The position numbers were made by a program, and so were the translations under genes. The notes under the pieces are model-generated. The model had not been told where the DNA came from. It was given only the letters and a program-made list of their open reading frames with translations, and made no database searches. Positions 7,859-16,438 of a stretch of 64,000 bases of DNA are shown here, piece by piece. The stretch spans positions 186,001-250,000 of the forward strand of contig JADJRI010000004.1 of NCBI GenBank assembly GCA_016712275.1. The letters run 5' to 3'. The stretch is from Planctomycetota bacterium. GTDB lineage: Bacteria; Planctomycetota; Phycisphaerae; UBA1845; UTPLA1. How positions within the stretch are numbered: position 1 is the first letter of the stretch; every line of letters starts with the position of its first letter.

Positions 7859-9783
7859 GACGGCTCCATTGCCATTTCGAAGCGTGCTTTCGCTTCATTT
7901 AGAATTGCGGTGAGTCGATCGCAACCCTCCAGCAGTGCCTCGATGAATCCTGCATCCCTGTCGAGCTGACGAATCGCGCGTTTTTGCTCGTCCGGCGCAT
8001 TCGGGTCGATCCGGCGGTCGGCGGCCACGCGCTGAAACTCCGCCAGCTGCGATACCTCTCGCACCATTTGATGAACGATGTCGTGTCGCTGCACGCGGGT
8101 GCGCAATTCATCCAGCCGCGCCAAACGACGATTAAACTCCGCCGGATGGCCGAGCAGGCCGCGGAGCTGCTTAAGCATGTCGCTTGTTTCCATGCAAAGT
8201 ATGCGGAAATCTCCGAGTTCTTCAATCCGGCTCGAGAGTGCCGCGTGTGCGTCGGTCAGTTTCGACGAATCATTCCAATTTGCATCGAGATAGTCGAACC
8301 GCGATGGCGCGATCGGCGCGGATGCGAATTTCTCAAGTGCGTTCTGAAGTGTCATGGTTACTGCACCAGACTTGACCGCGCCGCCCTCGGTGGCGTCGAT
8401 AATGCGAGACGTCGATTTTGCGAAATCCCGCTCGAATTGCTGCAGGTAGGTGAACATTTGTTCATCGGTGAAGATCGTACGGCCGTCGATGTCCTTCACC
8501 TTTCGGAGAATATTGCCGTTGCGGGCAATGCGCTCCCATTCCTTCATTTCAAGGGTGCAAAAGCGACCCAGTTCGGCATCCCACGCCCGGTGTATGGCGA
8601 CCCCCGGCGAATAGTAACAGTGGCCGGTAAATGCCAGATCCTGACCGATGAAGATGATCGGATCGCAACCGAGCCACTCCGCCAGGTAATATGCGAGATG
8701 CATGACGGTCGCGCCGGATTCCAGGCCGGGTCGACTCCCGAGTTTGTCGTTCATGCACCGATGGGCGAAGGAACTGTCCAGCAGGATGGTGCGCCTGGGC
8801 TTCGATCGGTCCGATCCGCGAAATGCGTCGATGACGGTCCAAGCGGCCTTGGGTTCCGCCACCAGCACCACCTGGTCTGGAATTTCGAATCCATCAAAGA
8901 ACTGCCGGGACAATTCGCTGTAATCCAGAGACGCGACAAAGTGCGGCCGGATGCCCCGCGCCAGCATCGGCCTCAGCGTCGTTTGGGCTGCAATGATGAC
9001 CACGTGATCTTGCACAGCGCGAAGCTGTTCGACGTTTCTTGCAAGCGAGGGTCCCGCAGCCACCAGTACGGCCGGCACTCCGCTGAATTTTCCGCGCAGG
9101 AGCTCCAGCGATGGCGTCGAGACATAAGTGGGAAGATTGTTGGCAATGTTTCGGCAGGTGATCCCGGCGTTTCGCACCAGCGTCATCAACGACATGCGCG
9201 CGTATGCCGTAAACTCGGTAATTGATTTTCGAAACGACGCGTGAAAATCGGGACTGATTTCACGTGAAACAGGCGGAGCGACGATCCGGGTGCCCAGCAT
9301 CAGTTTTGACCAGTCGCCGCGCAGTTTTTCGTGCAGGAAAGGGGTGTCACACCGTGGCAGAAACTCCACGACACCATTCCGGATTGCATCGGCCATATCA
9401 ATGGTTTCAAGTGCCGATTTCAGGGTGATCAAATCGGGCTCGCCGACGAGGATGCGCGTTTCATCTCCATACCGTCGATGTAGGGCAACTATCAAATAAC
9501 CAAGTCCCAGTCCGCACAGGACGATACATGCTGCATCGTCGAATTCGAGTGCGTTGACAATGTCGTCGGCTTCCTTTTCCGGGTCATAACGGCTGTGTAG
9601 ATACAGAGTGCGGCCGTCATGCGTTCGGGCGCTCGCCGTTGCCGGCCCTTTTTTTGATGGGGTTATGGCAAGCATCGCGTCAATCGGCAAATCGTCGATC
9701 TGCTGGGCCAGCCGCGGATCGCGCCGCCACAATTGAGCCATGTTGGACAGAAATATCGCGTTTTGGGTTGCCTGAATCGTCAC
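7855..9783 (-). CDS. motility-associated factor (Maf/DUF115) glycosyltransferase-like protein
   Basis: A 642-residue protein of the Maf/DUF115 family, whose known members transfer nonulosonic acids such as pseudaminic or legionaminic acid to flagellin. The core motif VPAVLVAAGPSLARN (residues ~236-250) is followed by the strand HVVIIAAQTTLRPMLARGI, then HFVASLDYSE, LACDP-like LGCDPIIFIGQDLAFTGHCYY, and a long helical C-terminus. The start is a GTG at 9783; the next in-frame ATG (9741) would remove the conserved N-terminal helix. No ribosome binding site is obvious. The overlap with the spiro-SPASM gene points to one modification pathway acting on the two flagellins encoded in this window. Confidence 0.85.
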   Translation of the reverse strand: MTIQATQNAIFLSNMAQLWRRDPRLAQQIDDLPIDAMLAITPSKKGPATASARTHDGRTLYLHSRYDPEKEADDIVNALEFDDAACIVLCGLGLGYLIVALHRRYGDETRILVGEPDLITLKSALETIDMADAIRNGVVEFLPRCDTPFLHEKLRGDWSKLMLGTRIVAPPVSREISPDFHASFRKSITEFTAYARMSLMTLVRNAGITCRNIANNLPTYVSTPSLELLRGKFSGVPAVLVAAGPSLARNVEQLRAVQDHVVIIAAQTTLRPMLARGIRPHFVASLDYSELSRQFFDGFEIPDQVVLVAEPKAAWTVIDAFRGSDRSKPRRTILLDSSFAHRCMNDKLGSRPGLESGATVMHLAYYLAEWLGCDPIIFIGQDLAFTGHCYYSPGVAIHRAWDAELGRFCTLEMKEWERIARNGNILRKVKDIDGRTIFTDEQMFTYLQQFERDFAKSTSRIIDATEGGAVKSGAVTMTLQNALEKFASAPIAPSRFDYLDANWNDSSKLTDAHAALSSRIEELGDFRILCMETSDMLKQLRGLLGHPAEFNRRLARLDELRTRVQRHDIVHQMVREVSQLAEFQRVAADRRIDPNAPDEQKRAIRQLDRDAGFIEALLEGCDRLTAILNEAKARFEMAMEPS

Positions 9784-9911
9784 ATCCGCATTCTACTCAT
9801 CGCCCAAACAATCGCGAACGCCCTCAAGCGATGCGGCTTGCCGCCCTTGTCGACTACAGTTCAAATGGTGCGGTTCGTTCATCTAGACCAATTGAAAGTG
9901 GGGTATTTGCC

Positions 9912-11216
9912 ATGCGATTCGCCGCCCAAGCGTTTTTGTTTCTGTCTTGTCTAACCATTTCGATTGTCCGCGCGGAGGATCCGCCGGTGGTTAGTGGCCC
10001 CGGCATGATCGAGTGGAAGAATGCGGGTCAGTTTATTGGCCGTGAGGTCATCGTTCAGGGCTGGATCGTTCAGACCCGCGACATCGGAAACATGACGTTT
10101 CTCAACTTTGATCGGGAGCGCACTGTCACCGCCATCATCCGAAAGCGAAACTACAAGAATTTTTCGACGCCCCCGGACAGACTTTACTCGGGGAAATTTG
10201 TCCGTATTCAGGGAATCGTCTCTGAGTATCGCGGCAAACCCCAACTTGAAATCTTCAAGCCGGAACAGGTGACCGTTCTGGAAAAGGAAGAACCGATCCC
10301 AGCCGGGCGCGAGGCCAAGGCCACGGCGCCGTTGCCACTTCCGAAGAAGCGGGAATTCAACGGCATCGTGAAAATCGCCTGCTACAACGTTGAAAACCTG
10401 TTTGATGAGTTTGATGACCCTTACAAACAGGACGAATCGACTGAAGCCAAGCCGGATGCGCAGTTGGAGCTGCTTGCACAGGCCATTCGATCGATTGATG
10501 CCGACGTCATCGCGTTTGAAGAGGTCGAGAACCGAGGCGTGCTCGAACGCTTCCTGCGGACCCGGCTTTCCGACTTGGGCTACAGCAATGTGGTCCATTT
10601 CGAAGGCAACGACTCGCGAGGAATTGACTGTTCTGTAGCCACCTGGTTGCCGGTGGGTCCTGTTACTTCGCATCGCCATGTGGCTTTCAGTGATGGCTCG
10701 GGCGGACAGACGACCTTTCGACGGGACTTGATACAGGTTCGAATCCAGCCGCCGGAAACCACAGCATTTGATGTGTTTGTTGTTCATCTGAAATGTTGTG
10801 GAGGTGAGGACGACATTCGAATTCGTCGGGCTGAGGCCGGCGGGGTGCGTCAAATCATTGACGGACTGCTGAAGGACGATCCGGAGGCTCGCTTTGTGAT
10901 CTGTGGTGATTTCAATGACCGTTGGGACAGTCCCGCCATGAAGACGATCCGGGGCGAGGGCGCTACTGAATTAAGGGGCTTCCTTGCGGACCTTCCGGAG
11001 GGAGCCGTTTCGTACCATAAGCCGCCGCACTTGAGCATTATCGATTTTGTGGTTGCCTCACCGGCCATGGCCAAAACCTATGTGCCAAAGTCCTATCAAA
11101 TTGTGGCCGGGGAACCACAAAAGCGGGCCTCGGATCACTTTCCGGTTTCGGTCGCTTTTGACCTTGGCAAGTCAACCGGAAAAGCGGCACAGAACGAAAA
11201 CCAAACAAAGGATTGA
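9912..11216 (+). CDS. exported endonuclease/exonuclease/phosphatase-family protein with OB-fold
   Basis: A 434-residue exported protein. A signal peptide (MRFAAQAFLFLSCLTISIVRA) precedes an OB-fold-like module (residues ~35-110, with VIVQGWIVQTRDIGNMTFLNF) and a catalytic endonuclease/exonuclease/phosphatase domain. Expected motifs are present: CYNVENLFDEFDDP, a catalytic IAFEEVENRGVL Glu, VFVVHLKCCGGE, VICGDFNDRWDSPA and SDHFPVSVAF. The enzyme could hydrolyse extracellular nucleic acid or phosphoesters. The start at 9912 is chosen because it yields the signal peptide; upstream in-frame codons overlap the divergent Maf gene. Confidence 0.85.
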   Translation: MRFAAQAFLFLSCLTISIVRAEDPPVVSGPGMIEWKNAGQFIGREVIVQGWIVQTRDIGNMTFLNFDRERTVTAIIRKRNYKNFSTPPDRLYSGKFVRIQGIVSEYRGKPQLEIFKPEQVTVLEKEEPIPAGREAKATAPLPLPKKREFNGIVKIACYNVENLFDEFDDPYKQDESTEAKPDAQLELLAQAIRSIDADVIAFEEVENRGVLERFLRTRLSDLGYSNVVHFEGNDSRGIDCSVATWLPVGPVTSHRHVAFSDGSGGQTTFRRDLIQVRIQPPETTAFDVFVVHLKCCGGEDDIRIRRAEAGGVRQIIDGLLKDDPEARFVICGDFNDRWDSPAMKTIRGEGATELRGFLADLPEGAVSYHKPPHLSIIDFVVASPAMAKTYVPKSYQIVAGEPQKRASDHFPVSVAFDLGKSTGKAAQNENQTKD

Positions 11217-11549
11217 GAGCCTGTGAGGATTCTGGTTATGGGATGTTTGGTTGGCTCTTTGACTGAATTCGGCGCTCCGATAAAACTATTTGTCAATTCA
11301 GGGTTGGAGCCAAAATGGACGCCAAGAAAGTGAACATTGTGAAAAAAAGTACGAATTTCTGGTCTGATAATCATGAATTTTGTCTACTTGGTCGAACATA
11401 ACCTTATGTCAATTCGATGGCTGCGCGTCGAAACGAGTGCAACATGCGTCGTACTCCCATGTTAAGTCAATTCACTGTAAAGTCTGATACAGACTGGGGA
11501 AGCGTCGAGTAAGTGCCGAAAAAAATAGAAATGTTCCGTGCGAAAGATG

Positions 11550-11746
11550 TTGACACAGAAAAGCCCTGCTCATTAAACTTCCGCCCTTGAATCGAGGGCT
11601 TTGCTCTCGGTCGGCCTCCGTCAAGTGGACGGGGCAGCCAAGGGGCCACTACAGCGTGATCCGGTGCGTTCCCGCCGGTCGATACTGTTGATGGTTCCGT
11701 GTAAGACAACAACCTGAGATTGGGAACGTAAGAGTGAGGTTTTTTA
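11550..11746 (+). promoter_or_regulatory. candidate promoter and structured leader of the micropeptide pair
   Basis: The gap 11217-11746 has no convincing gene. A TTGACA (11550-11555) followed after 17 bases by TTAAAC could be a promoter. Three successive hairpins then precede the first micropeptide: CGAGGGC-TTT-GCTCTCG, CTCCGTC-aagtg-GACGGGG enclosed by GGC/GCC, and a CCGG...CCGG stem. The last bases before the ATG carry a clear GTGAGG ribosome binding site. A structured 5' leader or riboswitch-like element is possible, but I match it to no known class. Confidence 0.35.
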
Positions 11747-11857
11747 ATGAACGTTTTAGATGTTGCATTGGCGGCGCTGATCGGATTCATCGATCTCAAT
11801 CCGCTTCTCGATCTTGTCTTCACGCCGGTGGCGTGGCTGCTCTTGTTCTGGAACTAA
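11747..11857 (+). CDS. 36-residue hydrophobic micropeptide A
   Basis: A short frame (ATG 11747, TAA 11855) preceded by GTGAGG with 7-base spacing. The peptide begins MNVLDVAL, continues AALIGFIDLNPLLDLVFTP and ends in a Trp/Leu/Phe-rich segment. It has three Asp and no Lys, Arg or His, so it is acidic and strongly hydrophobic, probably membrane-associated. Over the 19 central residues it is identical to micropeptide B 82 bp downstream, while 10 of the 19 codons differ synonymously. That pattern is strong internal evidence for translation and purifying selection. I know no family; a type I toxin-like, membrane-anchoring or signalling role are all guesses. Confidence 0.8.
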   Translation: MNVLDVALAALIGFIDLNPLLDLVFTPVAWLLLFWN

Positions 11858-11860
11858 TTT

Positions 11861-11893
11861 TTGCCTGTGTAGGCAATAGGCAGATCTGCCTAT
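11861..11893. repeat. double palindrome between the two micropeptide genes
   Basis: TTGCCT-GTGT-AGGCAA (11861-11876) is immediately followed, sharing one base, by the perfect 18-base palindrome ATAGGCAGATCTGCCTAT (11876-11893). The GCCT and AGGC arms can pair in more than one way, so alternative structures are possible. It may be an attenuator, an RNA-processing site or an operator between the two small genes. Confidence 0.6.
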
Positions 11894-11939
11894 AGCGAGT
11901 GGTTTCAGTTGTCACCTTTTTTATGAAGGAAGGAAACAC

Positions 11940-12059
11940 ATGAACATTTTGGATTTCGCGATTGCTGCTTTGATCGGTTTTATCGATCTCAACCCCCTCC
12001 TCGACCTTGTCTTCACCCCGCTTTCCTGGGTGCTCTTGTTCTTCTTCGGCGGTAACTAA
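11940..12059 (+). CDS. 39-residue hydrophobic micropeptide B
   Basis: A second small frame (ATG 11940, TAA 12057) with an excellent AAGGAAGGA ribosome binding site. It begins MNILDFAI, shares the 19-residue core with micropeptide A, and ends FFFGGN. Like A it has three Asp and no basic residue. Differences outside the core are conservative (V/I, L/I, V/L, A/S). A tandem duplication kept under amino-acid-level selection is the simplest reading. There is no recognisable partner gene; accD lies 428 bp downstream behind two hairpins. Confidence 0.82.
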   Translation: MNILDFAIAALIGFIDLNPLLDLVFTPLSWVLLFFFGGN

Positions 12060-12072
12060 GCCGGAAAGAGGG

Positions 12073-12096
12073 GTTGGCGGATTACTATCTGCCAAC
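12073..12096 (+). terminator. hairpin after micropeptide B
   Basis: GTTGGCGGAT (12073-12082) pairs with ATCTGCCAAC (12087-12096) over a TACT loop, with one G-U pair. It starts 13 bases after the stop codon. There is no T-run, so it may protect the mRNA end or be rho-linked rather than act as a classical terminator. Confidence 0.45.
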
Positions 12097-12261
12097 TCGT
12101 CGAGCAGAGAAGCCTTTAGGGCTTAAAAGGTTTGGAACAGGTTGCATTGTTGGCGATCAGACTGCGCCTAGGTTCGGTTTGATTGAGAATGGGTGCAACC
12201 CTGCTCTGCCCAGACAACGGTAGCTGCTAATCGGCGGTTACCACTGCTTCTGCTAGCAGTC

Positions 12262-12296
12262 GCAGGACCTGAGTGTGATTCACGCTCGGGTCCTGC
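12262..12296 (+). terminator. strong hairpin upstream of accD
   Basis: A 16-bp stem with two wobble pairs (GCAGGACC t GAG t GTG, loop ATT, CAC g CTC g GGTCCTGC). It lies in the 427-base gene-free stretch between micropeptide B and accD and probably insulates accD or ends a short RNA. The flanking T-run (CCTTTAC) is weak. Nothing else convincing is seen in 12097-12486. Confidence 0.5.
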
Positions 12297-12486
12297 TCCT
12301 TTACTAGGCCCGCGCTACATTCGGAGCCGGAGTGCAGATTCCGAGTCCAAACCGGAAAGAGCCAGTCAGACCGAATTTCAGAATGGGGTTTTTGCCGTGG
12401 CGGTTTTGATGTTGCATTTTCGATCGACCTATTCTCATCCGCGCGATGCGCGTTATCATTTCATGGAGATATAGGATTCTTGCTAT

Positions 12487-13287
12487 ATGGCGAAAGTTGA
12501 AATTCCAGAGGGTCTTTGGCTCAGATGTCAGGGATGCAGCAAGATGATCTTCAAGAAGGTGCTTGAAGAGCATCTTCGCGTTTGTCCGGAATGCGGGTTC
12601 CACTACCGTGTCGATGCCCGCACGCGCGTACAACAGCTTACCGATCCCGGCACTTTTGAAGAGTTCAACGAAAACCTGGTATCAACTGATCCGCTTGGAT
12701 GGGCGGACAGCAGGCCCTATCGAGATCGTCAGGTCGAGGCTCGCGAAAAAACAGGTCTCATCGAAGCAGTTTTGACGGGCAAAGCCTATGTGAAGGGTCG
12801 CCCGCTTATGCTGGCGGTGATGGATCCATTTTTTATCATGGGCTCGATGGGCTCGGTGGTTGGCGAGAAAATCACGGCCACAATCGAGCGTGCTACAGAC
12901 GAATCTCTGCCGGTTGTTGTCGTGACCTGTTCCGGCGGCGCCCGCATGCAAGAGGGGCTGGTCAGTCTTTTTCAAATGGCCAAAACGTCGTCCGCGATCG
13001 CGCGTCACGATTCTGCGAAGGGTCTATATCTGACGGTGCTGACCGATCCAACGACTGCCGGAGTGGCCGCGAGTTTCGCATCTTTGGGCGATGTTGCCAT
13101 CGCGGAACCCAAGGCGATGATCGGATTCGCCGGGCCGCGCGTCATTTGGAACACCGTGAAGACCGAGTTGCCCGAGGGATTTCAAACTGCTGAATTCATG
13201 CTCGAGCATGGTTTCATCGATCGTATCGTGCCGCGGTCCAATCTGCGCAGCGAAATCGCGCGGGTCATCGACTATTGCGGCAAATAA
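12487..13287 (+). CDS. accD: acetyl-CoA carboxylase carboxyltransferase subunit beta
   Basis: A 266-residue cytoplasmic subunit of acetyl-CoA carboxylase that, with AccA, moves the carboxyl group from carboxybiotin to acetyl-CoA in the first step of fatty-acid synthesis. The N-terminal zinc ribbon is intact (CQGC at residues ~16-19 and CPEC ~35-38). The carboxyltransferase core shows LMLAVMDPFFIMGSMGSVVG, VVTCSGGARMQEG, LTDPTTAGVAASFASLGDV and MIGFAGPRVI, all typical. The length matches the family. No accA is seen nearby, which is common. Confidence 0.96.
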   Translation: MAKVEIPEGLWLRCQGCSKMIFKKVLEEHLRVCPECGFHYRVDARTRVQQLTDPGTFEEFNENLVSTDPLGWADSRPYRDRQVEAREKTGLIEAVLTGKAYVKGRPLMLAVMDPFFIMGSMGSVVGEKITATIERATDESLPVVVVTCSGGARMQEGLVSLFQMAKTSSAIARHDSAKGLYLTVLTDPTTAGVAASFASLGDVAIAEPKAMIGFAGPRVIWNTVKTELPEGFQTAEFMLEHGFIDRIVPRSNLRSEIARVIDYCGK

Positions 13288-13353
13288 TAAGCCGGAGTGA
13301 TGGCGCGGCGGGCCCGCGTCATCGTGTCATTTCGAAAAAACTGAAGAGCCACA

Positions 13354-14318
13354 TTGAACACGACTTTCATAAGTTTGTTGTTTGTCGCTGCCGGGCTGGG
13401 ATGTCTGATCGCAGGCGGGGAATTGTTGGTGCGCGGGGCTTCCTCGCTCGCCCGATCTTTCGGAGTTTCAGCGATCGTCGTCGGATTAACCATCGTGGCG
13501 GCCGGCACATCGGCGCCGGAACTGGTCGTCGGTGTCATGGCTGCGGCGAAGAATAATTCGGCCATCTGTGCGGGCAATGCCGTCGGAAGCAACATTTTTA
13601 ATATTCTGCTCATTGTGGGCACGGCCGCAGTGATTTGTCCGCTTAAGGCAAGCGCGGCTTTTGTCCGCCGTGAAACACCCATCATGATTGGGGTCTCGCT
13701 GCTTTTTGCGTTTCTCGCTTCCGACGGAATACTCAGCATGAGGGATGCCGTGATTCTCCTCGTCGCATTTATTTTTACAACGGCTATGCACTGTGGTTGG
13801 CACGGTGTGAGGCCGCTGTGCTGGAACCGGAATTCGCAGCGAGCATCCCCGGAAGAACAAAACGTGGCATCGGCCTGAACATCGTTCTCATCTTGCTTGG
13901 ACTGGGTGGACTCGTCGGCGGTTCCGAATTGTTTCTTCGCGGCAGCGTCGCCATCGCCCGCAGCCTCGGCGTGACCGAAACAGTGATCGGCCTGACGCTT
14001 GTCGCCATTGGAACAAGCATGCCCGAGCTGGTTACCTCGGTGGTGGCGGCGCTGCGCAAGCAACCCGACATTGCCCTGGGAAATGTCATTGGCAGCAACG
14101 TGTTTAATATCGGGGCGATTCTAGGGATAAGCGGCATAATCAGACCGATTCCTTTCGAACCGGATATGCGGCTGATTCACGTTCCAGTGCTGGTCGGAAC
14201 ATCAATCATCCTTTGGCTGTTTATCGCAACGGGATTAACGGTGAGCCGTCGCGAGGGCATGGTGCTGCTGGTGGGATTGGCTGCATACTTGGGCTGGATG
14301 ATTCAGCATGCCATGTGA
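13354..14318 (+). CDS. calcium/sodium antiporter, frameshifted near 13772
   Basis: Two frames together encode a complete ~321-residue member of the CaCA family. The first (13354 on) carries alpha-repeat 1: GLTIVAAGTSAPELVVG and GNAVGSNIFNILLIVG. The second (to 14318) carries alpha-repeat 2: GLTLVAIGTSMPELVTS and GNVIGSNVFNIGAILG. Adding one T to the T run at 13772-13776 rejoins them through IFYNGYALWLARCEA, as expected in intact homologues. The protein would exchange Na+ for Ca2+ across the inner membrane through about ten helices. The stop overlaps the convergent HDOD gene by 16 bases. The break is probably a sequence error. Confidence 0.85.
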
Positions 14319-15238
14319 TCGAGGCGGCCGATGATCTTCGGCTCAGGCCGATTCAAAATGGCCTCGGCCGCCCGGATGTGTTCGGGCATTTGATCGCAAA
14401 TGGACGCCAGCATGCCGTCGGTCATGCCGAGTTCATTGATCACTTCCTGTTCGATCGGCTGATCGGCGGGCATGGTGCAAAACCCGACTTGCAGGCGACA
14501 CGCGAGGACATCGGCGAGGTAGACCGACATGGGAAGTTCCCGGTCCTTGACGGGCAACGATAACGGATCGTGGTGATATCCATTTGTCTTGCAGATGGCG
14601 TCTGGGAAACGCCATTGCTTGGTGATGGCCAGCCCAAATTGTTGATGGTTTGCGCCCATGTATTCCTGCTCGAGCGCGCAATAATCGCCGCCATCTTCAA
14701 GAAAGTGCTGGATGACCTCGGCCATTTGCTGTCCAAGGGCCTGGCGTTCAATCAGCATTCCCAAATCAGCAATGAGACCGGCAAGGAACGCTTCGTCGCC
14801 GCCCGGCCGTTTCCGCGACGAGTAAACCAGCTTCGCGCCGACTCCCATACCCACGGAATGGCGCCAAATGTCATTCAAGCTGAAGCCCGCAATGCCGGAT
14901 TGGCCGTTGAACAGGTGGGTCATCGATGTGGCGATCGCAATATTCTTGACGGCCGACAAACCCAGTAGCACGATGGCGCGGTCAATGTTGGCGACCGAAG
15001 CGGGCAGACCATACAGCGCGGAGTTAACGACTTTCAGAATGCGTGCCGACAGTGCGGGATCGTTTCGGATCACATCGTGCAGGTCTTCCATTTTCGACTT
15101 TGGATTCTCGACGATGTCAATGATCTTGACCGTCACTTCCGGCATGGTGGCAATGTCCGGAGATTCGGCGATGACGGACTCCACGAATTTCATCGAATCA
15201 ACTTCAGCCAGGCTGCTTTGTGTCATGCCGATCACCAT
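14303..15238 (-). CDS. HDOD domain signalling protein
   Basis: An ~311-residue HDOD protein (a degenerate HD-type hydrolase fold, usually with a scaffold or signalling role). The domain spans FVESVIAESPDIATMPEVTVK, DVIRNDPALSARILKVVNSA, IDRAIVLLGLSAVKNIAIA, then the degenerate HD region DEAFLAGLIADLGMLIERQ and QWRFPDAICKTNGYHHDPLS. The start is uncertain: 15238 (GTG/ATG cluster with a GGG just upstream) or 15226; the frame runs open to 15433. A link to motility or cyclic-di-GMP output is a family-based guess. Confidence 0.8.
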   Translation of the reverse strand: MVIGMTQSSLAEVDSMKFVESVIAESPDIATMPEVTVKIIDIVENPKSKMEDLHDVIRNDPALSARILKVVNSALYGLPASVANIDRAIVLLGLSAVKNIAIATSMTHLFNGQSGIAGFSLNDIWRHSVGMGVGAKLVYSSRKRPGGDEAFLAGLIADLGMLIERQALGQQMAEVIQHFLEDGGDYCALEQEYMGANHQQFGLAITKQWRFPDAICKTNGYHHDPLSLPVKDRELPMSVYLADVLACRLQVGFCTMPADQPIEQEVINELGMTDGMLASICDQMPEHIRAAEAILNRPEPKIIGRLDHMAC

Positions 15239-15597
15239 CCCTGTCGTTTTTGGGTTCCCCACACGTATTAACTTGGCGTTCAATCCTTGAGTGTATCGGC
15301 TTTGAACCATGGGCCTTTGAGTTGATTTCAGCGGCATGAAAGGCGAAATGACCAGAAAAACCACGCATGTCTCTTCAAATACGGAGGTTCGGTGTCTCGG
15401 AATGTAATTACTTATTCTTGATCCAGTTTGCATTGGGGTGAATGCCCGATGTAGGTCTCCACATTGCTGGATGGTCTTTCACAGGCTGTAGTGATGAGTG
15501 TTCGATCCAAGGCATGCGAATGAGATTTGGGCCGCTCTTAGACAAGTCTTGCTCCGTCGATCATTATGAGACCCACCGGTAAGCAGGAGGTTGATTC

Positions 15598-16431
15598 ATG
15601 TCGGACCATCGTTTTGCTTTGGGTGTCGTAGGGACCGGCCACATCGCACTTGTGATCGTGCGTCGATTGATCGAAAGCGGCTATCTGGCGGGTGATCGAA
15701 TCATTGTCTCGGATTCATCCAAGTTTCGCGCACATCCGATTCCAGTTCAGGTTGCAAGTGATGTTCGTGATGTGGTGCGCGAGTCGCGAATCGTCATGCT
15801 CTCGGTTACGCCACAAAAATTTGCATCGGCCGCAGCATCGATTCGCGAGGCATGCGGCGGGGATCACATTTTTCTAAGCGTGATGGCCGGCATGCCGTCG
15901 AGAAGCATTGAGACTGCACTGGGTCCCGGTACGGCGCGCGTTGTGCGTTCAATGCCCAACCTACCCTTTGGACTCGGGCGGGGCGTGACAGGGCTGTACC
16001 GTGGCGATCACGCGACCATGGATGACCTCGAAGAGGTGAAGCATCTGTTTCACGCGGGCGGCGTCGCTGTGGTTCTTGAGGATGAATCACTCATGGATGC
16101 CGTTACGGCTGTGGCCGGCTCAGGTCCGGCGTATTTTTATTACTTTGTCGAAATGCTCATGGAAGGAGGTGTGGCAGCCGGACTAAGAAAAGAGGATGCA
16201 CAAATCCTCGCGGCCCACGCATGTGTCGGCGCTGGGGCGATGCTGCTCGACAAGAACGCATCACCGCGCGAACTTCGGGAGGCAGTGACAAGTCCGGGTG
16301 GTACGACCCAGGCCGCCATGAATACGATGATCGAGGCCGGCGTTTCGCGGCATGTCGCCGATGCAGTCATGGCGGCTTTTCGTCGAGGACAGGAGCTCGG
16401 TCGAGTGAACCAGAATCGCTCGACGCCTTGA
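15598..16431 (+). CDS. proC: pyrroline-5-carboxylate reductase
   Basis: A 277-residue NAD(P)H-dependent enzyme for the last step of proline synthesis. The N-terminal Rossmann motif is GVVGTGHIALVIVRRL (residues ~9-24), with the usual second Gly-x-Met replaced by GHIA. IVMLSVTPQ follows, and the C-terminal catalytic signature VAGSGPAYFYYFVEMLMEGGV...SPGGTT is intact. AGGAGG lies 7 bases before the ATG. There is no proA or proB nearby. The HDOD gene is divergent across a 359-base gap in which I see no other gene. Confidence 0.93.
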   Translation: MSDHRFALGVVGTGHIALVIVRRLIESGYLAGDRIIVSDSSKFRAHPIPVQVASDVRDVVRESRIVMLSVTPQKFASAAASIREACGGDHIFLSVMAGMPSRSIETALGPGTARVVRSMPNLPFGLGRGVTGLYRGDHATMDDLEEVKHLFHAGGVAVVLEDESLMDAVTAVAGSGPAYFYYFVEMLMEGGVAAGLRKEDAQILAAHACVGAGAMLLDKNASPRELREAVTSPGGTTQAAMNTMIEAGVSRHVADAVMAAFRRGQELGRVNQNRSTP

Positions 16432-16438
16432 GTCCGGC

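Noticed and set aside
7984..9225. 413-codon plus-strand frame inside the Maf gene
   Set aside because: No domain, no ribosome binding site, and it lies antisense to a well-recognised gene; GC-rich shadow frame.
10738..10750. GGTTCGAATCC, like a tRNA T-arm
   Set aside because: Lies inside the endonuclease/phosphatase coding sequence and no cloverleaf can be drawn.
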